Of a stretch of 11,664 nt of DNA, positions 1 through 6,299 are shown one piece after another. Below the pieces are notes generated by a model. It saw only the letters and a list, made by a program, of their open reading frames with translations. It ran no database searches and was not told the DNA's origin. Both the position numbers and the translations under genes were made by a program. Each line of letters opens with the position of its first letter. Within the stretch, counting starts at the first letter, position 1. Source of the DNA: JANPJV01 sp031425695 (GTDB taxonomy: Bacteria; Pseudomonadota; Gammaproteobacteria; Xanthomonadales; SZUA-5); the NCBI GenBank assembly GCA_031425695.1, contig JANPJV010000082.1, positions 1 to 11,664 on the forward strand, in the 5' to 3' direction.

Positions 1-25
1 GACGCGGATGTAGGTTGTGAGGGGT

Positions 26-110
26 GCTTTTGGTGGGTCTGCGCGGTGCGCGGAATCTTTTCCAGCAAGATCAAAAGAGACCGCGCACAGCGCAGACCCA
101 CCATAAAAGC
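26..110. repeat. Inverted pair of REP-like units (GTGG head), BIME-like
   Basis: Bases 32-53 are the reverse complement of 81-102 with one mismatch over 22 positions. The match continues outward through GCTTTT/AAAAGC (26-31 and 105-110) after a 2-base insertion. Each arm begins with GTGG followed by GTCTGCGC, and each can fold its own short hairpin (38-44 with 48-54 in the left arm). The arms face outward around a 27-base centre. The layout matches the 5573-5671 element with a different sequence, so I read it as a REP pair whose stems are less perfect. It lies directly upstream of the 149-664 gene. Confidence 0.7.
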
Positions 111-148
111 CGAAACCAGCCCACCACCAGCTCCGGCGCGCCAGCAAC

Positions 149-664
149 TTGACCGATGACGTCCCCGAGCGTGAACACCCCTGGCCCGGATTCGATCCTT
201 CCGGCTCGTTGCTGCTGCCGCTGCCGGAGAGCTTTGCCGGCCCTGCTGCTGGCCCGGGTTTTACGGTCGACGGAATCGAGCTCACGCGCAAGGACGAATT
301 CCACGTGACCCTGCTGAACCGCAAGCTCGGAGCCAAGGTCCTTGCGGTGCTCGGCGCGGCGCGCATCGCCCAGTGTTTCCGCGAGCGGACCTGGAGCCCG
401 CGTCGCACCGGCGATTACTGGTTGATCCACAAGCACAAGGAAACTGCGGGACGACCATTGGAAGCCTGGTCGATCGTCGAGCTGCTGGAACTGCCCGCAA
501 TGGCGGAGTTTCTCGACGAGCTGAGCTTACTTTCGAGGATCGAGATTCCGCAGCCGTTCCCGCACCTGACGCACTACGTGCGTGGCGATGCGGGCGGCAT
601 CGGCATCGCCAGTCAGGCGGTGTTTAGCGAATTGCGCCTGCACGCTGTGCAATTGCCGGATTGA
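149..664 (+). CDS. Small 2H-phosphoesterase-like protein (two H-x-T motifs)
   Basis: The 171-residue product carries H52-V-T54 in the context FHVTLL and H139-L-T141 in PHLTHYV, about 87 residues apart. Paired H-x-T/S motifs flanked by hydrophobic residues are the signature of the two-histidine (2H) phosphoesterase superfamily, which includes 2'-5' RNA ligases and cyclic phosphodiesterases. No signal peptide or membrane segment is visible, so it is probably cytoplasmic. Its substrate cannot be told from sequence, and homology beyond the motifs is unproven. The start is weak: the only in-frame initiator near the conserved part is a TTG at 149 without a clear Shine-Dalgarno, and no in-frame ATG lies between the stop codon at 104 and the first motif. 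The reading frame and conserved-looking interior argue for a real gene. It is followed 120 bases later by pmtA on the same strand. Confidence 0.62.
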   Translation: MTDDVPEREHPWPGFDPSGSLLLPLPESFAGPAAGPGFTVDGIELTRKDEFHVTLLNRKLGAKVLAVLGAARIAQCFRERTWSPRRTGDYWLIHKHKETAGRPLEAWSIVELLELPAMAEFLDELSLLSRIEIPQPFPHLTHYVRGDAGGIGIASQAVFSELRLHAVQLPD

Positions 665-774
665 CCTGGGTTGTTCGCGTTCTGCGTCGTCTTCGCCACG
701 GGTTATCAACATCTGCTGCGGGAGACTTCGCTGAAAATCATCCCGGTGGGGCGGCGCCGGGCTTCGACGAACGT

Positions 775-779
775 GGAGG
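775..779 (+). promoter_or_regulatory. Ribosome binding site deciding the GTG start of the PmtA-like gene
   Basis: GGAGG lies 5 bases before the GTG at 785. No comparable site precedes the earlier in-frame TTG at 671, so the shorter protein is favoured. Confidence 0.7.
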
Positions 780-784
780 CTCGT

Positions 785-1471
785 GTGTCCGAACCCATAG
801 TCAATTCTTCGCCAGAACGGCTGCAGCGCGCGATTGCAGCCGACCTGGCCGCCGCCGATGGTGCGACCCCGCGTCAGCAGCTGCTGCGCACCTACAAGTT
901 CTACGCCCCTCTATATGACCTCGTCTTCGGTGCCGTACTCGAACAGGGTCGGCGGCGCCTGACCGAGCGCGTGAACGAGCTGGCCCCGGCGAGCGTGCTC
1001 GAGGTCGGCGTCGGCACGGGATTGACCTTGTTTCGCTATCCGCCCTCGGCAAAAGTCGTCGGCGTCGATATCTCCACGGAGATGCTCGCGCGCGCACAGG
1101 TCAAGGCGAACAGCCTGCCGGATCGGCGCATCTCACTGCTGACCATGGACGCGGAGAACATGGTCTTCCCGGACGGCGCCTTTGAATGCGTGACCTTGCC
1201 GTACGTGCTCTCGGTGACCCCGGATCCGCGCCGGCTGATGCGCGAGCTCAAGCGCGTCTGCGTCAAAGGCGGGCGCATCCTGGTACTCAATCACTTCAGC
1301 GGCAGCCGCTTCTGGCGCTTCCTGGAACGCGCCGTGCATCCCATTGCCGATCGGATCGGTTTCCACTCGGAATTCCGTTTCGAAGATCACGCCCGCGACT
1401 GGGACATCGAATCGGTGCAGTCGGTCAATCCGTTCGGGCTGAGCAAGCTGGTGGAGATTCGGAACGATTGA
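785..1471 (+). CDS. pmtA: Phosphatidylethanolamine N-methyltransferase, PmtA-like (class I SAM)
   Basis: The 228-residue product is a class I SAM methyltransferase. Motif I is VLEVGVGTG (71-79), the acidic residue after beta-2 is D95 in GVDIS, and MDAENMVFPD (121-130) and KGGRILVLNH (161-170) follow. The segment YAPLYDLVFG before motif I and the NHFS end of the core are typical of the Rhodobacter-type PmtA family. That family methylates phosphatidylethanolamine stepwise to phosphatidylcholine at the inner membrane. I chose the GTG at 785 because GGAGG (775-779) lies 5 bases upstream; the frame is open back to a TTG at 671 but that extension looks non-coding. UbiE-like or other small-molecule methyltransferases are the alternative, but the tail NPFGLSKLVEI also suits PmtA. 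It ends 22 bases before a long inverted repeat that probably terminates it. Confidence 0.8.
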   Translation: MSEPIVNSSPERLQRAIAADLAAADGATPRQQLLRTYKFYAPLYDLVFGAVLEQGRRRLTERVNELAPASVLEVGVGTGLTLFRYPPSAKVVGVDISTEMLARAQVKANSLPDRRISLLTMDAENMVFPDGAFECVTLPYVLSVTPDPRRLMRELKRVCVKGGRILVLNHFSGSRFWRFLERAVHPIADRIGFHSEFRFEDHARDWDIESVQSVNPFGLSKLVEIRND

Positions 1472-1492
1472 GGGCTGCGGCACAACTGGGGC

Positions 1493-1611
1493 GCTCCCCT
1501 CTCCCATGCTTCTAGGGAGAGGGGCTGGGGGAGAGGGGCCCTTGATTGGTTCGGTAATCGAAAGCGCCCTCTCCCCCGACCCCTCTCCCCAAGAGCATGG
1601 GAGAGGGGAGC
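1493..1611. repeat. Long intergenic inverted repeat, about 46-base arms, each with an internal hairpin
   Basis: The left arm (1493-1538) and right arm (1566-1611) are reverse complements with about five mismatches, separated by roughly 27 bases. Each arm also holds its own 10-bp stem: CCCCTCTCCC (1496-1505) with GGGAGAGGGG (1515-1524), and the same pair at 1580-1589 and 1599-1608. Purine-rich GGGAGAGGGG tracts alternate with pyrimidine-rich ones. Elements of this style recur between genes in GC-rich proteobacteria. It fills the gap between two convergent genes, ending two bases before the TGA stop of the minus-strand HD-domain gene, so it could serve as a bidirectional terminator or transcript-stabilising structure. 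There is no T-tract, so classical intrinsic termination is not assured. Confidence 0.85.
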
Positions 1612-1612
1612 A

Positions 1613-2236
1613 TCACCCCAAGCCCACCCGCACATCCGCGTGCGCCAGGTAGTGCATGCGCGCGACGGTGATTTCCAATGCGCTCGACATCGGGGCCTGC
1701 CGGCGGGAGAAGATCTCGCTCAACGATTGGTAATAGCGCAGCGTGCCCTCGCGTCCGGCAGTGAATCGCTCGAACACGGCGGGGCCGACGCGGGCGTCTT
1801 CGAGGACGCCCAGGATGGCGCGGGCGTTATGCAGCTTGTCGCTGCCAGAGACCAGCAGCGAGCTCATTTCGACATGCTCGAGATGCGCGAGATAGGCGAG
1901 CTTGCGCCGTCGCCAATGGTCGATCGCGGTGCCCGCGGTGACCGCGTCGGCCTTGCCCTCGAGCGTGCCGTCGGTGCAGTCCTTGACGATCTTCAACACG
2001 GCAGCGCCGAACTGTTCGCCAATCGCCTGCTCGTGCACTGCGCCGCAATCCTCGAGCACATCGTGCAGCAGTCCGGCGATGGCTTGGTCTTCGTTGCCGC
2101 CGTATTCCAGCACCAGGCTGGCAACGCCGAGCAGGTGATAGAGGTACGGGATGGTGGTCCCCTTGCGAAACTGGGCAGCGTGCGCGCTGCGCGCGTAATC
2201 GACGGCCGTCGAAAAAAGCGGGCTCAGAGTGGTCAT
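1613..2236 (-). CDS. Stand-alone HD-domain protein, small alarmone hydrolase (Mesh1/SpoT-HD type)
   Basis: The 207-residue product is essentially one HD domain of the RelA/SpoT hydrolase kind. Visible residues are R24 in FRKG, H34 in YLYH, H58-D59 with E62-D63 in LLHDVLED, and D133 and N137 in SDKLHN. These match the metal-binding and catalytic set of SpoT and metazoan Mesh1, which remove the 3'-pyrophosphate of (p)ppGpp using Mn2+. The synthetase, TGS and ACT domains of full-length SpoT are absent, so it is a single-domain small alarmone hydrolase by architecture. Hydrolysis of ppGpp itself is inferred; some relatives act on NADPH or other nucleotides. It is probably cytosolic. The ATG at 2236 is chosen because conserved sequence starts just after it; no strong Shine-Dalgarno is seen, and a GTG at 2332 would add 32 residues lacking domain character. 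Confidence 0.82.
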   Translation of the reverse strand: MTTLSPLFSTAVDYARSAHAAQFRKGTTIPYLYHLLGVASLVLEYGGNEDQAIAGLLHDVLEDCGAVHEQAIGEQFGAAVLKIVKDCTDGTLEGKADAVTAGTAIDHWRRRKLAYLAHLEHVEMSSLLVSGSDKLHNARAILGVLEDARVGPAVFERFTAGREGTLRYYQSLSEIFSRRQAPMSSALEITVARMHYLAHADVRVGLG

Positions 2237-2358
2237 GGAAGGGCTCGGCAGCGCGGGCGATAGCTGCAGGATAGCGTGGCCGGGCAGATGACCACGCGAT
2301 AGTGCGGCGGGCAGATTGATCCGGGCATGCACCGGACCAGGGTGCCAGCCGGCCTGTA

Positions 2359-2937
2359 TCAGAACGCGTACTGGATGCCGATCAGCGCTTCGGTGCGATC
2401 GAGTTGCAGGTGAGCGATCTTGACTGGAACATGCAGCACCTGCGCGGACACGCTCCAGCCACCGGTCAAGGCATAGGCGGAACCGATACCGTAGTAGACC
2501 GACTCGTCTTCGCCCTGGAACTCGAAGCGGTCGAACACGAAGGTGTCGTCCCCGAGATAGCGGCGACCAATGCCTTCGAAGCGCACGTCCGCCCGCGCCC
2601 AGCCAAGGCGCACGAACGGCTGCCAGCGGCGTTCTTCGTTACCGAAGAATTGATAGCGCAGGCCGACGCCCTGCATGCGGTCGACCCAGGTCTGCAAAGT
2701 GCCATCGTTGGTGGGTCCGGGGACGGCGTCGAGTGATTCGTCGCTGCCGTGACCGAACCAAGCCTCCACGCCGAGCCGCCCGTCAGGAAACCAGATCATC
2801 CCGACCTGGGCGGCGTTGCTGGAGCCTTGGTGGGTATCGGCGACCCCGAGCGCGAGCTCGAGATCGACGCTTTGGTTCGCCGCGCAGGCAGCCAGTGGCA
2901 GCCCGCTCGCAAGGAGCAGGAGTAAAGTCGTTTTCAT
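2359..2937 (-). CDS. Small outer-membrane beta-barrel protein
   Basis: The 192-residue product starts with a signal peptide (K2, then a leucine run 5-9, ending near LAACAA 15-20). The rest alternates hydrophobic and polar residues in short strands with polar turns, and the chain ends in aromatic QYAF; a C-terminal phenylalanine is the usual BAM recognition end of outer-membrane barrels. The length fits an eight-stranded barrel of the OmpA/OmpW-like size class. No specific family is recognised, so the function (structural, small-molecule passage or other) is unknown. The start at 2937 is supported by GAGGA (2943-2947) 5 bases upstream; an in-frame extension to 2985 would bury the signal peptide. 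LAAC also fits a lipobox, so lipidation at C18 is an alternative processing route. The 122-base gap to the next minus-strand gene suggests a separate unit. Confidence 0.75.
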   Translation of the reverse strand: MKTTLLLLLASGLPLAACAANQSVDLELALGVADTHQGSSNAAQVGMIWFPDGRLGVEAWFGHGSDESLDAVPGPTNDGTLQTWVDRMQGVGLRYQFFGNEERRWQPFVRLGWARADVRFEGIGRRYLGDDTFVFDRFEFQGEDESVYYGIGSAYALTGGWSVSAQVLHVPVKIAHLQLDRTEALIGIQYAF

Positions 2938-3067
2938 GGGTGTCCTCAATGGATGGGTGGAAACGAGCGCGTCGTGCGCTCCCATCCTGGGACTCCAAGT
3001 GAAACCGTGAGTTCCGAGTATCTCGTTGATTTAACAGTGGAACTTGCACTGCCTGCGATGGTCGCCC

Positions 3068-3610
3068 TTAATTCCAGAGGATGTACGACGACGCCTCGCT
3101 GAGCGACCAGCCGAGCGCGATGGCGGCCAGTACATCGCTCGGGTAGTGCAGTCCGAGCACGACGCGCGAAAGTGCCACGCTGGCGCAGAACGGCCACAGC
3201 AGCAGGCCCGCTGCGGGATAGAACTGCGTCACCACCAGGGTGAAGCCGACCGCGTGCAGGGTGTGGCCGGAGGGAAAGCTGAACTCGTCGAGCGGATCGA
3301 CGTGCGTGCGCAGCGCCTGCTCGACGCTGCGCGGGCGCGGACGTCGGCTCAATTGCTTGAGGCCTTTGTAGACCGCCAGGCTGGCGAGCCCGAGGACCGC
3401 CATCTGCAAGGTCGCGCGCGCGCCGGTTTCGCCCCCGACCAGCAGCAGCAACAGCATCAGAACGTACCAGAAGATGCCATCACCCAGGCGCGAAACGGCG
3501 GCGAAGTAGGCGAGCGCGAGCGGTCGCCCGGACACGCGCTGCACCCGGCGCGTGAGCTCGAGGTCGGACGCGCAGAAGGACTCAGAGAAGCGTCGTATAG
3601 ACAGCAGCAT
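3068..3610 (-). CDS. PAP2-family membrane phosphatase
   Basis: The 180-residue product has the complete PAP2 (type 2 phosphatidic acid phosphatase) signature: K85-x6-R92-P93, P113-S-G-H116, and S148-R149-x5-H155-x3-D159. H116 is the general acid, H155 the nucleophile and D159 its partner. Hydrophobic segments around 46-60, 68-84, 120-138 and 139-147 and 158-170 indicate a multi-pass inner-membrane protein with the active site at the periplasmic face. Members dephosphorylate lipid phosphates such as phosphatidate, phosphatidylglycerophosphate or undecaprenyl pyrophosphate; the substrate here is not determined. The ATG at 3610 is preceded by GGAGAAG (3618-3624) with a 7-base spacer. It overlaps the end of the upstream glycosyltransferase gene by 29 bases, a sign of a translationally coupled operon. 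Confidence 0.88.
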   Translation of the reverse strand: MLLSIRRFSESFCASDLELTRRVQRVSGRPLALAYFAAVSRLGDGIFWYVLMLLLLLVGGETGARATLQMAVLGLASLAVYKGLKQLSRRPRPRSVEQALRTHVDPLDEFSFPSGHTLHAVGFTLVVTQFYPAAGLLLWPFCASVALSRVVLGLHYPSDVLAAIALGWSLSEASSYILWN

Positions 3611-4769
3611 CACGGGTCTTCTCCGGCAGTCGAACAGGATGGACGTGGGCTTCGAGGGCGCCGAGCAGCCCGGCAAAATCCTCGGCGACGCGGCGGGGGC
3701 TCAGGTGCTCGACCGCCGTGCGCGCTGCGCGGCCGAGACGCACGCCGCCGAGCCAGTCGCGCATGCAGTTCTCGGCTAGCCGCACGAAGGCGGCGGACTG
3801 GCCAAATGGGGCGAGCTCGCCGTTGCTGCCGGCCTGGATGTGCTGATGCGCTGCCGCGTAGTCGAACGCGCACACGGTGAGGCCGCTCGCCATCGCCTCC
3901 AGGGTGACGTTGCCGAAGGTCTCGCTGGTCGACGGAAACAGGAACAGGTCGGCACTCGCAAAATGCCGAGCAAGCTCGGCGCCGCGCAGGACCCCGGTGA
4001 AGTGATGGCGCGGATAGCGCTGTTGCAGCTCGGCGCGTGCCGGGCCATCGCCGATCCACAGCATGCGTGCGGCGGGGCACAGGGCCTGCATGCGCTCGAA
4101 TGCCGAAATGGCGAGATCGAGGTTCTTTTCCGGCGCGAGCCGCCCGACGAACAGCACCAGGGGCGCGCTCGGCGTGAGGTCCAGGCTGGCGCGCAAGGAT
4201 TCGTCGCGGTAGCGGGGATCGAAGCGTCGAGTATCGACCGCGCGCCGCAGCAGTTCGACCCGTTTGAAGCCGCGCGCGAGCAGCCAGTCACGTAGCTCGA
4301 GGGTCGGCACCAGGGTGCAGTTGGCGCGGTTATGGAAGTGGCGCATCCATGCCAGCGCAACGCCTTCCAGGAAGGGCGCGCCGTAGTGGCGAACATATTC
4401 GTCGAAGCGGGTGTGCAATCCGCAGGCGACCGGGATTGCGAGCGCCCGGGCCGCGCTCACCGCAGACCAGCCGAGCGGGCCTTCGGTCGCGACATAGACC
4501 GCGTCGATCGCCTGCTCGCGCAGCAACCGCCGCAGGCGCATCGGGGCGGGCAGCCCGAATTGCAGGGTCGGATAGCGTGGGATCGCGTAGCCGCTCACCA
4601 ACACCTCCTGCACGCCCGTGCGCGAGGCCTTCGATTCGCCGGGTTGTTTCGGGCGCACCAGGGTCACCCGATGGCCAAGCTCGACCAGGTTCTGCGCCAG
4701 GCATTCGACCGTCAACGCGACGCCATTCACCTCGGGCGGATAGGTTTCGGTGACCAGCAGCACATGCAT
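3582..4769 (-). CDS. Glycosyltransferase family 4 (GT-B fold), probable lipid glycosyltransferase
   Basis: The 395-residue product has the two Rossmann halves of a GT4 enzyme. The N-terminus reads TETYPPEVNGVA (7-18), typical of the acceptor side; the donor side shows VGRLAPEKN (208-216, with R210 and K215 contacting the nucleotide sugar) and the E-x7-E pair E283/E291 in SETFGNVTLEA. It is a retaining transferase without membrane spans, probably associated with the inner leaflet. Relatives with this N-terminus include MgtA/SQD2-like enzymes that add mannose, glucose or sulfoquinovose to diacylglycerol lipids, so a glycolipid role is plausible but inferred. The ATG at 4769 has GAGGG (4776-4780) 6 bases upstream. 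The stop falls inside the PAP2 gene, forming a two-gene operon; the promoter is at 4815-4843. Confidence 0.88.
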   Translation of the reverse strand: MHVLLVTETYPPEVNGVALTVECLAQNLVELGHRVTLVRPKQPGESKASRTGVQEVLVSGYAIPRYPTLQFGLPAPMRLRRLLREQAIDAVYVATEGPLGWSAVSAARALAIPVACGLHTRFDEYVRHYGAPFLEGVALAWMRHFHNRANCTLVPTLELRDWLLARGFKRVELLRRAVDTRRFDPRYRDESLRASLDLTPSAPLVLFVGRLAPEKNLDLAISAFERMQALCPAARMLWIGDGPARAELQQRYPRHHFTGVLRGAELARHFASADLFLFPSTSETFGNVTLEAMASGLTVCAFDYAAAHQHIQAGSNGELAPFGQSAAFVRLAENCMRDWLGGVRLGRAARTAVEHLSPRRVAEDFAGLLGALEAHVHPVRLPEKTRDAAVYTTLL

Positions 4770-4814
4770 GGGCGGCCCTCGTACAGCGAATGAACAAGAG
4801 CGTGCGGCCCGCGC

Positions 4815-4843
4815 ACTACACTGCAGCAACAGTCCGATGACAA
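4815..4843 (-). promoter_or_regulatory. Sigma-70 type promoter of the GT4-PAP2 operon
   Basis: On the minus strand TTGTCA (4843-4838, five of six to TTGACA) is followed by exactly 17 bases and TGTAGT (4820-4815, four of six to TATAAT). Transcription would start near 4808, giving a leader of about 40 bases before the ATG at 4769. Confidence 0.5.
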
Positions 4844-4862
4844 TGGGATGACGCGATGACAA
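4837..4862 (-). promoter_or_regulatory. TGTCAT-type direct repeats, possible pho box
   Basis: Read on the minus strand, TTGTCAT occurs at 4862-4856 and 4843-4837, with GCGTCAT between them at 4854-4848. The last two are separated by four bases, giving the 7-4-7 direct-repeat spacing (11-base period) of PhoB pho boxes (consensus half-site CTGTCAT; matches five and six of seven). The last copy overlaps the -35 element, as expected for an activator site. Any other direct-repeat regulator could also bind here; the identity is inference. Confidence 0.35.
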
Positions 4863-4955
4863 TCGTTCACCAGAACGTGAGAATTGCCGTCCATTGAACC
4901 CCCTGGCGAAAACCCGGAAACTTGAAGGTCCAAGAATTCTGTGGCTGGCCGTGCA

Positions 4956-5555
4956 ATGTCGAGCGTCCTGCAATCACCGGCGAGTCTTCCCGCGGACCTG
5001 TTCCGCGCGCCGCCGCACAAGCTGGCCGATCGGGTCCATTACATCGGCAAGATCGATGTCGCCCCGATCCGCGCCTACCTCGCGACCAAGACCGCTGCCG
5101 AATGGCTGGAAAACTCACTGCGCCAGAAGCAGTTCGCCGTACACAAGGACACGCAGTCGCTGGTGCTGAAATGGTGTGAGAACACGAGCACCGATACGCC
5201 GGTCGAGACCAGCCGCCACTTCGCCGAGTGCGAACACCTGCTGGCACCGGTGCTGGCGCAGATCCAGGCCGACTACCAGTACGCCAAGCCGGTGATCCGC
5301 AAGGCCATGTTCGCCAAGCTGCGTGCCGGCGGGGAGATCGTCTGCCACGTCGATGGCTCGGTCGCGCTGCGCATGGTCCACCGCATCCACATCCCGATCG
5401 TGACCAACCCGGGCGTGCATTTCTACATCGACGACATCGACCACAACTTCAAGGAAGGCGAGATCGTCGAGTTCGACAACACGCGCTACCACGCGGTCAA
5501 GAACGACAGTGGCGAAGATCGGATCCACCTGATCATCGATTATTACCACGCGTGA
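4956..5555 (+). CDS. Aspartyl/asparaginyl beta-hydroxylase-like dioxygenase (LpxO/AspH family)
   Basis: The 199-residue product has the double-stranded beta-helix core of the Asp/Asn hydroxylase family, which uses Fe(II) and 2-oxoglutarate. Likely iron ligands are H131 (CHVDG) and H179 (TRYHAVKN); R143 in HRIHI and R189 in DRIHLIIDYY are placed like the 2-oxoglutarate-binding residues of AspH. The core occupies about 110-199, and 25-60 is a conserved-looking lead-in. In bacteria the family includes LpxO, which 2-hydroxylates lipid A acyl chains, but also enzymes acting on peptides or free amino acids; the substrate is open. No obvious membrane anchor is seen, unlike many LpxO proteins. ATG 4956 is chosen; a GTG at 4941 in the same frame, with GAAGG 12 bases upstream, is possible. 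It is divergent from the GT4-PAP2 operon and followed by a BIME. Confidence 0.82.
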   Translation: MSSVLQSPASLPADLFRAPPHKLADRVHYIGKIDVAPIRAYLATKTAAEWLENSLRQKQFAVHKDTQSLVLKWCENTSTDTPVETSRHFAECEHLLAPVLAQIQADYQYAKPVIRKAMFAKLRAGGEIVCHVDGSVALRMVHRIHIPIVTNPGVHFYIDDIDHNFKEGEIVEFDNTRYHAVKNDSGEDRIHLIIDYYHA

Positions 5556-5572
5556 GGTGGGCTGCGGGTTGC

Positions 5573-5671
5573 GGTTTTGGTAGGTCATGTTGCTCGCACA
5601 GCGAGCTACTTGACGGGGGCGCCGAAACAGTCAAGTAGTCCGCTTCGCGGACAACATGACCTACCAAAACC
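5573..5671. repeat. BIME: two inverted REP hairpins with GTAG heads
   Basis: Unit 1 (plus strand): GTAG (5580-5583), stem 5584-5597, loop ACA, stem 5601-5614. Unit 2 (minus strand): GTAG (5664-5661), stem 5660-5647, loop GAA, stem 5643-5630. Both stems are 14 positions long with T.T mismatches at the same two places. The outer 20 bases (5573-5592 and 5652-5671) are perfect reverse complements. A GTAG/GTGG tetranucleotide followed by an imperfect palindrome is the known layout of REPs mobilised by RAYT transposases (TnpA-REP). It lies between convergent genes, 17 bases after the hydroxylase stop and 25 before the GNAT gene end, and may also stabilise or end transcripts. Confidence 0.88.
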
Positions 5672-5696
5672 CGAGGCCAGGCGCTCGCCGCCCCGA

Positions 5697-6224
5697 TCAC
5701 AACTGCTTGTAGAACACCGTAGTCGCGCAGGGCGTGCCGTCGGGCATGAGCGCGTAGTTGGGGATCGAGCCGACGCGCTGCCAGCCGGCGCGCTCGTAGA
5801 GGCGCTCGGCGGCGCCGCCGGTGACGGTGTCGAGCACCAGCAACGTTCGTCCTTGCTCGCGTGCAGCCGCATCGATCGCCTCGATGAGCGCCTGCGCGAT
5901 ACCGCGTCGGCGGGCATCGCGGTGCACCAGCATTTTCGCGACATCAGCCCGATGCGGCTGGTTCTCTGGCAGCGAGAGCACCAATTGCACCGTGCCCATG
6001 ATGCGGCCCGCAGCGTCTGCGGCGACTAACAGCAGGCGTTCACCACGCTCGACGCCAGCAGCGACGTCGCGCCAGAAAGCCAGCGCCTGCGGGCGCGCGA
6101 GGGGGGCCATGAAGCTCACCGATGCGCCACCCTCGACGCAGTCGATCAGCACTTCGGCAAGCGCGCCGATGCACGCGTGCGCCGCAGTGCCATCGAGCTG
6201 GCGAATATGGATGGTGTCGGTCAT
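5697..6224 (-). CDS. GNAT-family N-acetyltransferase
   Basis: The 175-residue product is a single GNAT domain. Motif A is ADVAKMLVHRDARRRGIAQAL (93-113 region), with the acetyl-CoA pyrophosphate-binding R-x-x-G-x-A at 105-110, and motif B is LYERAGW (142-148). It transfers acetyl from acetyl-CoA to an amine of an unknown acceptor; the HRADVAKMLV context is common in antibiotic- or amino-acid-type acetyltransferases but no substrate can be assigned. No signal peptide is present, so it is cytosolic. The ATG at 6224 is used because beta-1 (IHIRQL) starts immediately after it; a good Shine-Dalgarno is not visible. It is divergent from the alkA gene with 75 bases between them, so the two may share a promoter region. 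Confidence 0.87.
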   Translation of the reverse strand: MTDTIHIRQLDGTAAHACIGALAEVLIDCVEGGASVSFMAPLARPQALAFWRDVAAGVERGERLLLVAADAAGRIMGTVQLVLSLPENQPHRADVAKMLVHRDARRRGIAQALIEAIDAAAREQGRTLLVLDTVTGGAAERLYERAGWQRVGSIPNYALMPDGTPCATTVFYKQL

Positions 6225-6299
6225 TGGGTTGCGTTCATCGGGGCATCATAGGGTCCGCACCGCGACTGGTGGCCACTGCGCGTTGGGAACCGAGAGAAA

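Noticed and set aside
3035..3051. Short hairpin CAGTG/CACTG followed by an AT-rich stretch, downstream of PAP2
   Set aside because: Only a 5-bp stem and no real T-tract; too weak to call a terminator.
3044..3880. Plus-strand open frame opposite PAP2 and the end of GT4
   Set aside because: Arginine/alanine/glutamine-rich shadow; the minus strand holds full PAP2 and GT4 motifs.
4894..4922. TTGAAC as a -35 for the hydroxylase gene
   Set aside because: No acceptable -10 lies 15-19 bases downstream.
6225..6299. Missing Ada domain of alkA as a truncation
   Set aside because: The protein starts with a complete AlkA_N-like domain and a usable ribosome site, and no Ada remnant is seen upstream; a stand-alone AlkA is a normal form.
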